A stretch of 34,252 nt of DNA from Nannocystaceae bacterium (GCA_019694555.1 JAIBBS010000083.1:1-34252); one strand, 5' to 3'. Positions 10,727 to 18,978 are shown, numbered from the stretch's first letter. Made by a program: numbers and translations. The notes: generated from the sequence alone by a model not told the origin.

Positions 10727-13099
10727 TCACTCGAGGTGCCACAGCGACTCGGCGCGCCGCCGCACCTGCGCCACGCGGCGCTGGAACGACTCGCGCTCGC
10801 GCAGCCCGGCCAACACCGGGCAGTGCTCCATCCACTCGAGATCGACGAGCGTCTCGTCGGCGGAGCGACCGACGAACTCGTCCGCGATGTCGAGCTCGCC
10901 CACCAGCGCGGCCGCCTCGGCCGCGAGCTGGCACACCATCGCGCGGAAGCGCGGGCTCAGCACTCCGATGCGCGAGCGCAGGGCCTCGAAGATCACCGCG
11001 GGATCGCTGCCGTCGAGCGCGAGCGCGAACAACAGCTCGATGAACATCGGCGCATCGCCGACGCGCTCGTAGGCCTGCCGGATCTGTCGCATGGCGTCGA
11101 AGTCCTTGCGCCAACCCGCGATGCGGGCGCGCAGGCCTGCGACCGAGATCTCGTGCGCCCCGACGCGACGATCGACCTCCGCCAGCACGAGGTCGGCCTT
11201 GTCCCGATCGCCGCGCATCTCGTGGTGGCGCGCCTCGTAGACCAGCAGCCGGCCCAGCGTGGGATCGAGCTCGGCGGCGAGCCGCAGGCGGCGAATGCCC
11301 TCGAGCGGGCGGCCGGCCTCGCACTGCAGCGCGCCCAGGACCTCGTGCGCGGGCGCGTACGTCGGTGCCTGCGCGAGCGTCTGCCCGATCTCGGTGGCGA
11401 CCGCGACGTAGTCGGCCTTCTGCATCGCGAGCCGTGCCGCGGCGAGGTGCGTCTCGGGGAAGTCGCTGGCCTCCGCCAACGCGCGCGCGACCGCGACCTC
11501 GGCCCGCGCCTGCCGGTCCGTCGCGGGCAACATGCTGGGCACGAACCACAGCCGCTCGGACGTCAACGCCGCCGCCGCGATCGCGGCGCGGAAGTCGGGC
11601 GCCAGCGCCAGCGCGCGCTCGAGCAGCACGCATGAGCCGTCGGGGCCCTCGCCGCCGAGATCCGCACGCCGCATCGCCGCGCGCGCGCGCAGATACAGCT
11701 CCATCGCCTCGGCCGGCACCGCGGGGCCGCGCTCGGACACGAAGATCTGCACGCGCAGCGTCTCGGCGATGCGCTTGGCCAGGCGATCCTGCAGCTCGAA
11801 CACGTCGACCAACGCACCGTCGAAGCGGTCGCTCCAGGTCTGGAAGCCGGACTCGACCTCGATCAACCGCGCCGAGATCCGCACGGCATCCGCGGCCCGC
11901 TGCACGGTGCCTTCGACCAACACGTCGACACCGAGCTGGCGACCGATGCCGCGCGAGTCGGCACTGGTGTCGGCGGCGACGCTGGCGCTGCGGGCCGCGA
12001 CCCGCAGCCCCCGCGTCCGCGACAACAGATCGATGAGCTCGTCGGTCAGCGCGTCCGCGAGGTAAGCGTCGTCGGTGGGTCCGCGGTAGCGAAACGGCAG
12101 CACCGCGACGCGGCGGGCGACCGTGGCGGTCGAGGCCACCGTCGCCGGCGCGGGCGCGACCGTCGGGGACATGGCCGCGTGCACGGACGCCGCGCCGGGC
12201 GAGCTCGTCGGGCTGGGCGATGCCTCGACCGCGTCGCCGGCGAAGCCATCGAGCACGGCCGCGACCTCGAGCGCGGATGCGGGCCGTCCCTCGGGTTGTC
12301 GCGACAGCAGCGAGCGCAACAACGCCGCGATCGGGGTCGGCAGCGGCACGCGCGTCGTCGCATCGATCGGCTCGCGATCGAGCCGCGCGATCGCAGCGGC
12401 GACCGGGCTGTCCTCGGGGAACGGCAGCGCCGCGGTCAGCAGCTCGTAGAACATCACGCCCAGCGCGTACAGATCGCTGCGCGCTTCGATCGCGTCGCCA
12501 CGCACCTGCTCCGGGGACATGTACGCCGGCGTGCCGAGCCAGCTGCCGCCCTCGCGGGTCAACCGCACGTCGCCAGCGAGCGCACACGCGATGCCGAAGT
12601 CGGTGACCACCGCGCGGCCGCGGGGATCGACCAGCACGTTGCCGGGCTTGAGGTCGCGATGGATCACGCCGACCTCGTGCGCGGCCGCCAGACCGCGGGC
12701 GACCTGGGCCACCAGCGCGCACGCGCGGGCCAGCGGCATCGGGCTGCCACACAGCTGCGCCTGCAGCGAGCCGCCCTCGACCAGCTCCATCGTCAGGAAG
12801 TGGCGGCCCGCGGCCTCGCCGATGTCGAAGATCCGCGCGACGTTGCGATGGGTGACGCGACGCGACAGCCGGACCTCGCGGCGGAACCGCTCGACGGCCT
12901 CGTCGTTGCCGGCCTGCTCGAGCAGCTTGAGCGCGACGCGTTCGCCCAGCTGCGTGTCGAGCACCGCGTGCACCGAGCCCATGCCGCCGCGACCGAGCTG
13001 GCGCTCGACGATGTAGCGCCCGGCGAAGCGACGGCCCGGCAGCGGCCGATCGTCGTCGACCGCCGCGAAGGTCGGTGCGCCGGGATCGGGGTCCACCAT
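10727..13099 (-). CDS. Soluble Ser/Thr protein kinase with TolB-like domain and helical-repeat C-terminus
   Basis: A 790-residue three-part signalling protein. Residues about 28-290 are a Hanks-type kinase with all key residues: Gly loop GRGGMG (36-41), K58, HRDLKPGN (147-154), DFG (167-169), and TPAYMSPE (190-197) in the activation segment. An Ala/Pro/Ser/Thr linker follows (291-328). Residues about 331-450, starting RVAVLPFRY, resemble the TolB N-terminal-like domain found beside bacterial cyclases and kinases. The rest is Ala-rich and helical and probably forms TPR-like repeats that bind partners. No transmembrane helix is seen, unlike many PknB-type kinases, so it should be cytoplasmic. 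TAAGCT (13109-13114) lies 9 nt before the ATG. It is divergent from the HMG-CoA synthase gene. Confidence 0.9.
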   Translation of the reverse strand: MVDPDPGAPTFAAVDDDRPLPGRRFAGRYIVERQLGRGGMGSVHAVLDTQLGERVALKLLEQAGNDEAVERFRREVRLSRRVTHRNVARIFDIGEAAGRHFLTMELVEGGSLQAQLCGSPMPLARACALVAQVARGLAAAHEVGVIHRDLKPGNVLVDPRGRAVVTDFGIACALAGDVRLTREGGSWLGTPAYMSPEQVRGDAIEARSDLYALGVMFYELLTAALPFPEDSPVAAAIARLDREPIDATTRVPLPTPIAALLRSLLSRQPEGRPASALEVAAVLDGFAGDAVEASPSPTSSPGAASVHAAMSPTVAPAPATVASTATVARRVAVLPFRYRGPTDDAYLADALTDELIDLLSRTRGLRVAARSASVAADTSADSRGIGRQLGVDVLVEGTVQRAADAVRISARLIEVESGFQTWSDRFDGALVDVFELQDRLAKRIAETLRVQIFVSERGPAVPAEAMELYLRARAAMRRADLGGEGPDGSCVLLERALALAPDFRAAIAAAALTSERLWFVPSMLPATDRQARAEVAVARALAEASDFPETHLAAARLAMQKADYVAVATEIGQTLAQAPTYAPAHEVLGALQCEAGRPLEGIRRLRLAAELDPTLGRLLVYEARHHEMRGDRDKADLVLAEVDRRVGAHEISVAGLRARIAGWRKDFDAMRQIRQAYERVGDAPMFIELLFALALDGSDPAVIFEALRSRIGVLSPRFRAMVCQLAAEAAALVGELDIADEFVGRSADETLVDLEWMEHCPVLAGLRERESFQRRVAQVRRRAESLWHLE

Positions 13100-13108
13100 G
13101 TTCGGATC

Positions 13109-13114
13109 AGCTTA
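13109..13114 (-). promoter_or_regulatory. -10-like box for a leaderless start
   Basis: On the minus strand TAAGCT ends 9 nt before the kinase ATG. A TTGGAG hexamer lies 18 nt upstream and could be a weak -35. Confidence 0.45.
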
Positions 13115-13305
13115 GCCCGCGACGGGCTGGGACTCCAAAACCGCAGCCCACGCTGCCGTCGGCGTGGCCACGACCGCAGCTCGTGCCGGAACCGCCGGGC
13201 AGCGAACGGCTTCGGCAGCACGCGATCGCCGATCGGCAGCCCGAGGGGACGCGCTGCGATCGCGTGTCGCGCAAATACAACACCGGAGGTCGCACGACAC
13301 GATGC

Positions 13306-13311
13306 TACGGT
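13306..13311 (+). promoter_or_regulatory. -10-like box upstream of mvaS
   Basis: TACGGT ends 11 nt before the ATG at 13323. No Shine-Dalgarno lies between, and no -35 consensus is seen. Confidence 0.4.
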
Positions 13312-13322
13312 CGCCGCCTGCC

Positions 13323-14816
13323 ATGACGAACGCGCATGACACCTCTTCCTCCGTTGTCGACACCCGTGGTGCAGGCCTGTCGGGCCTCGCGCTGCACGTG
13401 CCGCGGCCGCGCGTCGAGCTGCGACGCTTCGCCGAGTGGACCGGCGGTGACCCCGGCAAGCTCGACGCGATCATCGGCCGCGCGTTCCGGGTCGCGCAGC
13501 CGCAGGAAGACGTCTACACGCTCGCCGCCGGCGCGGTGCTGCGGCTCGTCGACAACTACGAGGTCGATCCCGCGACCATCGGCATGCTCGCGCTGGGCAC
13601 CGAGTCCAGCGTCGACAATGCCGTCGGCGCGGTGATCGTGCGCGGCATGATCGACGACGCGCTGCGCGCCCGTGGACGCCAACCCTTGCCGCGCGACGTC
13701 GAGGTGCCCGAGGTCAAGCACGCGTGCCTCGGAGGGATGTACGCGCTCAAGCACGCCACACGTTACGTGCAGACCGATGGCGCCGACCGCGTCGCGATCG
13801 TGGTCGCGGCGGACATCGCACAGTACGAGCGTGGCAGCACCGGCGAGCCCACCCAGGGCGCGGGTGCGGTCGCGATGCTGGTGGAACCCCGCGCGCGGCT
13901 GCTCGAGCTCGACCTGCGACGCTCGGGCAGCTCGTCGGACGAGCGCGGCTGGGATTTCCGCAAGCCGTTCGCGCGCCACTTCATGGACGAGTACCCCGAA
14001 GGCGCCCGCGGCACGCACGACTTCCCGGTCTTCAACGGCCGCTACTCGACGGTGTGCTACGTCGACGCGGTGCTGCACGCGCTCGCGTCGTTGCAGCGCC
14101 GCACCGGCGAGGACGCGCGCACGTTGCTGGCGTCGCCCTCGGCGGTGTTGATGCACCGGCCCTACGAGCGCATGCCGCAGCAGGCGCTGTCGATCGCGTG
14201 GGTCGCCGCGCTCGCGGCCGCCGGCGACGAGGCCGCGCTGGCGCCGGCCCTGCGCGCGGCCGACGTGTCGCTCGAGGCGCTGCGCCGCGAGCTCGACGCG
14301 GCCGAGCGCCTGCGCGACGGCGTGCGCGAGCACGGCCCCGACTTCGATCCCTACGCGCGCGCCAGTGCGGTCGCGCGGGCACTGGCGAAGGACGCCGCGT
14401 GGCAGGCGGTGCTCGGCAAGACCGCCCTGGGCCGCGACGCCGTGCGCCAGCTGGGCAACCTCTACACCGCGTCGCTGCCGGCGTGGATCGCCGCGGCGCT
14501 CGACGAGGCCGCGCGCACCTCGGTGCCGCTGCACGAGCAGCCGCTGTTGCTCGTGGGCTACGGCAGCGGCGACGCGGCCGAGGCGTGGCACGCCCGCGCG
14601 GTGCCGGACTGGCAGACCGCGGCCGCGCGCATCGGTGTCGACGCGGCGCTGGCCGGCGCGATCGAGCTCGAGCGCGCCGACTACGAGGCGCTGCACGCCC
14701 GCCGCGCGCCGGCACGACCGCTGCCGCTGCCGTCGCCGTTCTCGATCGCCGGCGTTGGTCGCCGACACGAGCCGGGTTGGCAGGACACCGGCATCGCCCA
14801 CTACCGCGTGGGCTGA
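13323..14816 (+). CDS. mvaS: Hydroxymethylglutaryl-CoA synthase (mevalonate pathway)
   Basis: A 497-residue thiolase-fold enzyme that condenses acetyl-CoA with acetoacetyl-CoA to HMG-CoA, the committed precursor of mevalonate and isoprenoids. The catalytic triad of the family is readable: E94 in GTESSVDN, C135 in HACLGGMYAL and H278 in MHRPYERM. Other matches are FPVFNGRYSTVCYVDA (235-250) and the C-terminal GNLYTASL and VGYGSGDAAE blocks. It is about 100 residues longer than typical bacterial MvaS; the extra length is spread over an Asp/Glu/Ala-rich region after the active-site His and the two ends. The frame stays open upstream to 13164, but similarity begins after 13323. No other mevalonate gene is in the window. 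Its stop lies 7 nt from the stop of the convergent mglA. Confidence 0.9.
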   Translation: MTNAHDTSSSVVDTRGAGLSGLALHVPRPRVELRRFAEWTGGDPGKLDAIIGRAFRVAQPQEDVYTLAAGAVLRLVDNYEVDPATIGMLALGTESSVDNAVGAVIVRGMIDDALRARGRQPLPRDVEVPEVKHACLGGMYALKHATRYVQTDGADRVAIVVAADIAQYERGSTGEPTQGAGAVAMLVEPRARLLELDLRRSGSSSDERGWDFRKPFARHFMDEYPEGARGTHDFPVFNGRYSTVCYVDAVLHALASLQRRTGEDARTLLASPSAVLMHRPYERMPQQALSIAWVAALAAAGDEAALAPALRAADVSLEALRRELDAAERLRDGVREHGPDFDPYARASAVARALAKDAAWQAVLGKTALGRDAVRQLGNLYTASLPAWIAAALDEAARTSVPLHEQPLLLVGYGSGDAAEAWHARAVPDWQTAAARIGVDAALAGAIELERADYEALHARRAPARPLPLPSPFSIAGVGRRHEPGWQDTGIAHYRVG

Positions 14817-14823
14817 TCGCCGC

Positions 14824-15414
14824 TCACACCGGCAGGCCGTCGATGCGCTTGAGCACCAGGCGCGACAGCCCCTTGAGCGTCTCGAACACGCCCACGCCCG
14901 ACTTCGCCGCGGCCTCGAACTCGGGCACGCCCAGGGGGTTGAGCTGCGCGCGCAGGGTCTCGATCGGCACCACGTCGGGCATGTCGCGCTTGTTGTACTG
15001 GATGACGTAGGGCACCACGCCGAGCTCCTGGCCCGAGTCCGCGAGGTTGGTGCCGAGGTTCTCCACGCTCTCGATGTTGGCCTCGCTGCGGCTGGGCTGC
15101 GAGTCGGCGACGAAGATGACGCCGTCGGCACCGCGCAGCACCAGCTTGCGGCTGGCGTCGTAGAACACCTGGCCGGGCACGGTATAGAGGTGGAAGCGCA
15201 CCTTGAAGCCGCGCACGCTGCCGAGCTCGAGCGGCAGGAAGTCGAAGAACAGCGTGCGATCGGTGTCGGTCGCCAGCGAGATCATCTTGCCCTTCGCGTC
15301 GGGCTTGCTGGCCTCGAAGACGTACTGCAAGTTGGTGGTCTTGCCGCACAGCCCGGGACCGTAATAGACGATCTTGCAGTTGATCTCGCGGGCGAGGTGA
15401 TTGATGTACGTCAT
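14824..15414 (-). CDS. mglA: MglA-type Ras-like GTPase
   Basis: A 196-residue small GTPase very close to Myxococcus MglA, the switch that sets front-rear polarity and drives gliding and type IV pilus motility. Motifs: P-loop GPGLCGKT (19-26), DTDRTLFFDFLP (50-61) covering switch I, TVPGQVFYDASRK (78-90) as switch II, NKRD (141-144) for guanine recognition, and SGVGVFETLKGL near the end. Its length matches the family (195). A GGAGG (15422-15426) lies 7 nt before the ATG. It overlaps the stop of the TerB-like gene by 4 nt (ATGA), so the two are translationally coupled. The usual partner MglB (roadblock fold) is not here. Myxobacteria have several MglA paralogues, so this may not be the motility MglA itself. 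Confidence 0.92.
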   Translation of the reverse strand: MTYINHLAREINCKIVYYGPGLCGKTTNLQYVFEASKPDAKGKMISLATDTDRTLFFDFLPLELGSVRGFKVRFHLYTVPGQVFYDASRKLVLRGADGVIFVADSQPSRSEANIESVENLGTNLADSGQELGVVPYVIQYNKRDMPDVVPIETLRAQLNPLGVPEFEAAAKSGVGVFETLKGLSRLVLKRIDGLPV

Positions 15415-15974
15415 GGCGTCGCCTCCATGTGTCGGCGCAGTCGATCGGCCAGGCCATTGGCGAGCGCGCGCACGCGCTCGTCGGACAGGCCCACGAACGC
15501 GCCCAGCTCGTAGAGCGCGGAGAGCTCGGGCGCGGCCAGCTCGCCGTCGGCGAAGGCGATGAGCGCCGCGACCGTGATCGCGTCGGCGGCGGCCTCGGGC
15601 CCCTCGATGTCGGCGGCGACGCGGGCGAGCCGCTCGCGGCGGCCCAGCAGCGCGACCGCCTGGTCGAGGTCGCGGAAGTGCTGCTCGAGCACCGCCGGCG
15701 GCAGGGCAGCGCCGGTCATGCTCGCCAGCAACCGTGCCAGCTGCTCGCGCTCGGAGGCCGCGAAGCCGTCGGCCGAGGCCACCAGATAGCCCAGCTCGAG
15801 CACGGTCTGGAAGCGCCGCGCCGCGAGGTCCTCGGCGCCGTGGGCTGCGGACGCGGCCGCGCCCTCGGCGAGCCACTGCGCACGTCGAGGATCGGAGGTC
15901 ATCACCGCCTGCACGGCGTCGGCGAGACGCTCGTGCGCGAGTGAGGGCAATCGGAGCGTGTCCATCACGGCCAT
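15411..15974 (-). CDS. TerB-like helical protein coupled to MglA
   Basis: A 187-residue, Ala/Leu-rich soluble protein. Residues about 52-90 (RRFQTVLELGYLVASADG, then AASEREQLARLL) and about 130-175 (AITVAALIAFADGELAAPEL, then LSDERVRALANGL) look like the two halves of a TerB/DjlA-type helical bundle: each has an A/S-D-G turn followed by an acidic helix start, as in tellurite-resistance TerB proteins. The assignment is from pattern only. There is no signal peptide or membrane segment. The gene is first in a two-gene operon with mglA and overlaps it by 4 nt. TAGGCT (15984-15989) lies 9 nt before the ATG; an in-frame ATG at 15965 is an alternative. The coupling suggests a partner or regulator of the GTPase, which is inference. 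Confidence 0.75.
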   Translation of the reverse strand: MAVMDTLRLPSLAHERLADAVQAVMTSDPRRAQWLAEGAAASAAHGAEDLAARRFQTVLELGYLVASADGFAASEREQLARLLASMTGAALPPAVLEQHFRDLDQAVALLGRRERLARVAADIEGPEAAADAITVAALIAFADGELAAPELSALYELGAFVGLSDERVRALANGLADRLRRHMEATP

Positions 15975-15983
15975 GGCCCGGCG

Positions 15984-15989
15984 AGCCTA
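15984..15989 (-). promoter_or_regulatory. -10-like box for the terB-like/mglA operon
   Basis: On the minus strand TAGGCT ends 9 nt before the ATG at 15974. No Shine-Dalgarno lies between. Confidence 0.4.
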
Positions 15990-16033
15990 CGCCGGCGACC
16001 GACGCGAGGGAATCCGGCGCCGCCGAAGCTGCG

Positions 16034-16876
16034 TCACAGGGTCGGCAACGCGGTGGCGCGGCCGCGCGGGAACGTGCGGTCGAGCAGCGCGCAGGCATCC
16101 GCGTCGAGCTCGAGCGCGGCCGCGGCCGCGTCGTCGCGCACGTGGGCCAGCGTGGTCGCCTTGGGGATCACGAACACGTCGGGCTCGCGCGCCAACCATG
16201 CCAGCGCCACGCGCTCGGGCGTCGCGTCGAATCGCGCGGCCAGGTCTGCCAACACCTGCCCGCCGGGCGAGCGCGGTGACACGAACGCGCCGCTGCCCAG
16301 CGGCGAGTAGGCGACCGTGGCGATGCCGTGCCCGCGACACCACGGCAGCACGCGGTGTTCGACCGCGCGCTGCTCGAGGTGGTAGAGCACCTGGTTGCAC
16401 GCGATCTGCTGCGGCGACACGATGCGCGCCAGCGCCTCGAGCATGTCGACGTCGAAGTTGCTCACGCCCCACGCGCGGATCTTGCCGTCGTCGACCAGCT
16501 GCGAGAACGCGGCGACGGTGTCCTCGAGCGGATGGGAGCCGGGCCAGTGCAGCAGGTACAGATCGAGCCGGTCGGTACCCAGCCGCGCCAGCGAGCGCTC
16601 GCACGCCGCGACGGTGCCGCGGCGGGTCGCGTTGTTGGGCATCACCTTCGAGACCAGGTACACGCGGTCGCGACGGCCTGCGATGGCCTTGCCGACGCGG
16701 CGCTCGACCTCACCGCGACCGTAGAGCTCGGCGGTGTCGAGGTGATCCATGCCCAGCTCGATCGCGAGCTGGATCGCCGCGATCGCATCGGCCTCGCGAT
16801 CGCGTTCCATGTTCCACGTGCCCAGCCCGACCACCGGCAGCGACACGTTCGTGGGTCCGAAGGGCTTGCGGCGCAT
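16034..16876 (-). CDS. Aldo/keto reductase
   Basis: A 280-residue NADPH-dependent oxidoreductase with the (beta/alpha)8 aldo/keto reductase fold. The catalytic tetrad is complete: D47 in DHLDTAELYG, Y52 in the same block, K77 in LVSKVMP and H110 in LLHWPG. GVSNFDVDML and IPKATTLAHV are the usual substrate- and cofactor-binding blocks. It reduces aldehydes or ketones in the cytoplasm; the substrate is not readable. The ATG at 16876 starts directly at the conserved first strand (MRRKPFGPTNVSLPVVGLGTW), and a GGGAG lies about 11 nt upstream; the frame is open to 17026 without similarity. It stands 57 nt downstream of the outer-membrane protein gene on the same strand. Confidence 0.9.
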   Translation of the reverse strand: MRRKPFGPTNVSLPVVGLGTWNMERDREADAIAAIQLAIELGMDHLDTAELYGRGEVERRVGKAIAGRRDRVYLVSKVMPNNATRRGTVAACERSLARLGTDRLDLYLLHWPGSHPLEDTVAAFSQLVDDGKIRAWGVSNFDVDMLEALARIVSPQQIACNQVLYHLEQRAVEHRVLPWCRGHGIATVAYSPLGSGAFVSPRSPGGQVLADLAARFDATPERVALAWLAREPDVFVIPKATTLAHVRDDAAAAALELDADACALLDRTFPRGRATALPTL

Positions 16877-16932
16877 GGACGGCGGTCTCCCAGCCCGGCA
16901 GTGTCGCGCCCGCCCGCGCGCGCCGCAAGCCG

Positions 16933-18009
16933 CTACAGCACCGCGCCGAACTGCGCGGTGAGTGCCCAGGGCCGCGGGAAGAACTGCCCGGGATCGAAGT
17001 CCTCGATGTCGCGCAGCTTGACGCATTCGTGGCTGCCGTCACCGTCGATGCACCACTGGCCTGCGAACGGCACGACCGCGTCGAAGCGCGGGCCCAGGTA
17101 GAAGCGGCGACCGATGCGGAAGTTGATGCCCAGCAGGATGCCCAGCGAGCCGCGGTGGGTGCGGCTGCGGACGTCGGTCTGCAGCCGCTGGGTGTCGGAC
17201 ACCAGCTCGGCGCTCAAGCGCGTGGTCGAGCTGAAGTAACCCAGGCTCATGCCGATGTAGGGATCGAAGATCGAGCTCTGCAGCAGGTGCAGCAGCACGC
17301 CGCCGCCGATCTGCAAAAACGAGTGGTTCATGCTCGCGTTGCGGAACGCGAACTTCTCCTCGTCGATGGTGAGGCTCGTGGGCGTGGCACCGCGCGCGGT
17401 GCCGCCTTGGATCACCAGCACCGGCGCGACGCGGCCGAAGCGGTAGCCGACCATGCCGCCGAACCAGCCCGCGACCTTGCTGCCGCCGCGCTGGATCGCC
17501 TCGCACTCGTCCTGTCCGCAGCCGCCGACGCCGAGCCCACCCTGCACGAGCACGCCCTTGCGCTTGGGCAAGGTGGTCGGGCCCTGCGGCTCGGGTTCCT
17601 CGCGCGTGTCCCGGCGACCGGGGCTCGCGACCGGCACCGACTCGACCTCGACCTCGGGCGTCGCGTCCGCTGCGATTGGCGCCTCGCCGGCCGTCGGCGG
17701 CGTCTCGTCCGGCGGCGTCTCGCCCGGCGGCGTCTCGCCCGGCGGTGTCTCGCCCGGCGGTGTCTGGGCCGGTGGCGTCTCGCCCGGTGGTGTCTCGCCG
17801 GGCGGTGTCTGGGCCGGCGGCGTCTCGCCGGACGGCGTCTGGGCCGGCGGCGTCTCGCCGGGCGGCACCTCGCTCGGCGCGGTCTCGACCGACGCCGGCG
17901 GCGTCGCCGAGGGCGAGAGCGCGGCGGGCCGTTGCGTCGGCGGCGTGGACGGAGCGGACGCGCACACGAGCGCGAACGCAGGAGCGAGGACGGCGACGAC
18001 GAGGCTCAC
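16933..18009 (-). CDS. Outer-membrane beta-barrel-like protein with PGETP/PAQTP repeat
   Basis: A 358-residue exported protein. A hydrophobic N-terminus (MSLVVAVLAPAFALVCASA) is followed by a Pro/Glu/Thr repeat at residues 49-105 made of PGETP and PAQTP units. The C-terminal half alternates polar and hydrophobic residues in strand-like blocks (VLVQGGLGVGG, VAGWFGGMVGYRFGRV, PYIGMSLGYFSS, SLGILLGINFRIGRRFYLGPRFDAVV) and resembles small outer-membrane beta-barrels. Two Cys pairs (CGQDEC and CIDGDGSHEC) probably form disulfides. The start is a GTG; the predicted n-region lacks positive charge, so translation may begin upstream at a rarer start where Arg codons are present. The Pro-rich repeat could span the peptidoglycan layer, as in TonB-like proteins, which is inference. 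Confidence 0.68.
   Translation of the reverse strand: MSLVVAVLAPAFALVCASAPSTPPTQRPAALSPSATPPASVETAPSEVPPGETPPAQTPSGETPPAQTPPGETPPGETPPAQTPPGETPPGETPPGETPPDETPPTAGEAPIAADATPEVEVESVPVASPGRRDTREEPEPQGPTTLPKRKGVLVQGGLGVGGCGQDECEAIQRGGSKVAGWFGGMVGYRFGRVAPVLVIQGGTARGATPTSLTIDEEKFAFRNASMNHSFLQIGGGVLLHLLQSSIFDPYIGMSLGYFSSTTRLSAELVSDTQRLQTDVRSRTHRGSLGILLGINFRIGRRFYLGPRFDAVVPFAGQWCIDGDGSHECVKLRDIEDFDPGQFFPRPWALTAQFGAVL
17695..17865 (-). repeat. 15-bp in-frame tandem repeat coding PGETP/PAQTP
   Basis: About 11 units of 15 bp (plus strand GGCGTCTCGCCCGGC and the variant GGCGTCTGGGCCGGC) code for alternating PGETP and PAQTP pentapeptides. Copies are near-identical, which suggests recent expansion. Confidence 0.8.
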
Positions 18010-18075
18010 GGATCGACTCGCCCGGACGCTCGCACGATCACCGCGGCATTGCCAGCGCGACGGGACGGCCGTGGG

Positions 18076-18966
18076 TCACAACGACAGATCGAGGGCCGCG
18101 CAGAGAAACTGTAGGTAAGCCTTGGCCGCGGTGAGTCGTCTGGACACGGCCCGCGGCAGCTCGCGATCCGCGAGCTCGGCGGCGGTGAGCTTCGCGCCCG
18201 CGATGTGATCTTTGCGGCGCAGGTCGTCCACGTGGGGGTGCGCGGGATCGAAGCCCCGGGGTGCGCGGGCCAGCATCTCGCCCATCAGCGTGAAGGCGTT
18301 GCGGAACGCCGAGGCGTTGCGCGCAGCCGTCCACTCGCTGGGCCGCTCGACGATGCGCTTGCGGATCAGCGCGAGCGCCTCGGGCTCGGGTCGCCACAGG
18401 CCCACGCCCACGAAGCAATCCTGCGGATCGATGTGCACGTAGACCCCGGGCGCGTGCACGTCCTTGCCCACGACGTGGCGGAAGTGGATCCCGACGTTGG
18501 TCTTGTACGGGCGCTTGTCCGGCGAGAACCGCACGTCGCGGTGGATCCGCATCAGCGAACCGCCGACCGGCCGCGGATCGGCCACGAAGCTGGGCATCAC
18601 GCGCTCGAGCTCGGGCGCCATCGCGGCGATGAACGCCAGCGCCGGTTGCTTGACCGATTGCTCGTAGCGCTCGCGGTGGGCCTCGAACCACTCGCGTTCG
18701 TTGTGGCGCTCGAGCTCGCGCAGGAACGCGAGCGTGTCGGCACCGAAGCCTTCGAAGCGTGCGGGCGTCGCCGACGCCGGCGCCGCGGCCTTGCGCGCGA
18801 CGACGGCCGCGCCGCGGCTGCGCGCGGCGGTCTTGGTCGGAGCGCGTCGCGCCGACGCGGTCTTGCTCGCGCTGCGCGTGCGGGCGGTGGCGGCGCCCGT
18901 GCGGGCCTTCGGTCGCGTGGCCTTGCCCGCGGCCGACGAGCGACGGGTGCGAGTGCTCGAGCTCAT
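18076..18966 (-). CDS. DUF2461 (TIGR02453) protein with Lys/Arg/Ala-rich N-terminal tail
   Basis: A 296-residue protein. From about residue 68 it matches the DUF2461 family of unknown function: FEGFGADTLAFLRELERHNEREWF, then MRIHRDVRFSPDKRPYKTNVGIHFRH, then GVYVHIDPQDCFVGVGLW and RRKDHIAG. Family members are usually about 220 residues, so the first 67 residues are extra. They consist nearly only of Lys, Arg, Ala, Ser and Thr (RTRRSSAAGKATRPKARTG and similar), like the tails of histone H1-like proteins, and could bind DNA, RNA or polyphosphate. TAGCAT lies 6 nt before the ATG, supporting the full-length start. It is divergent from the gene at 19028 with a 61-nt gap. Confidence 0.85.
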   Translation of the reverse strand: MSSSTRTRRSSAAGKATRPKARTGAATARTRSASKTASARRAPTKTAARSRGAAVVARKAAAPASATPARFEGFGADTLAFLRELERHNEREWFEAHRERYEQSVKQPALAFIAAMAPELERVMPSFVADPRPVGGSLMRIHRDVRFSPDKRPYKTNVGIHFRHVVGKDVHAPGVYVHIDPQDCFVGVGLWRPEPEALALIRKRIVERPSEWTAARNASAFRNAFTLMGEMLARAPRGFDPAHPHVDDLRRKDHIAGAKLTAAELADRELPRAVSRRLTAAKAYLQFLCAALDLSL

Positions 18967-18972
18967 GCCGCG

Positions 18973-18978
18973 ATGCTA
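18973..18978 (-). promoter_or_regulatory. -10-like box for the DUF2461 gene
   Basis: On the minus strand TAGCAT ends 6 nt before the ATG at 18966. It forms a back-to-back pair with the TACCAT box at 19015. Confidence 0.45.

Noticed and set aside
14817..14823. Terminator between mvaS and mglA
   Set aside because: The gap is 7 nt and no stem could be drawn within or around it.
15411..15974. Tellurite resistance operon
   Set aside because: Only a TerB-like fold is seen. The other ter genes are missing and the partner is a polarity GTPase.
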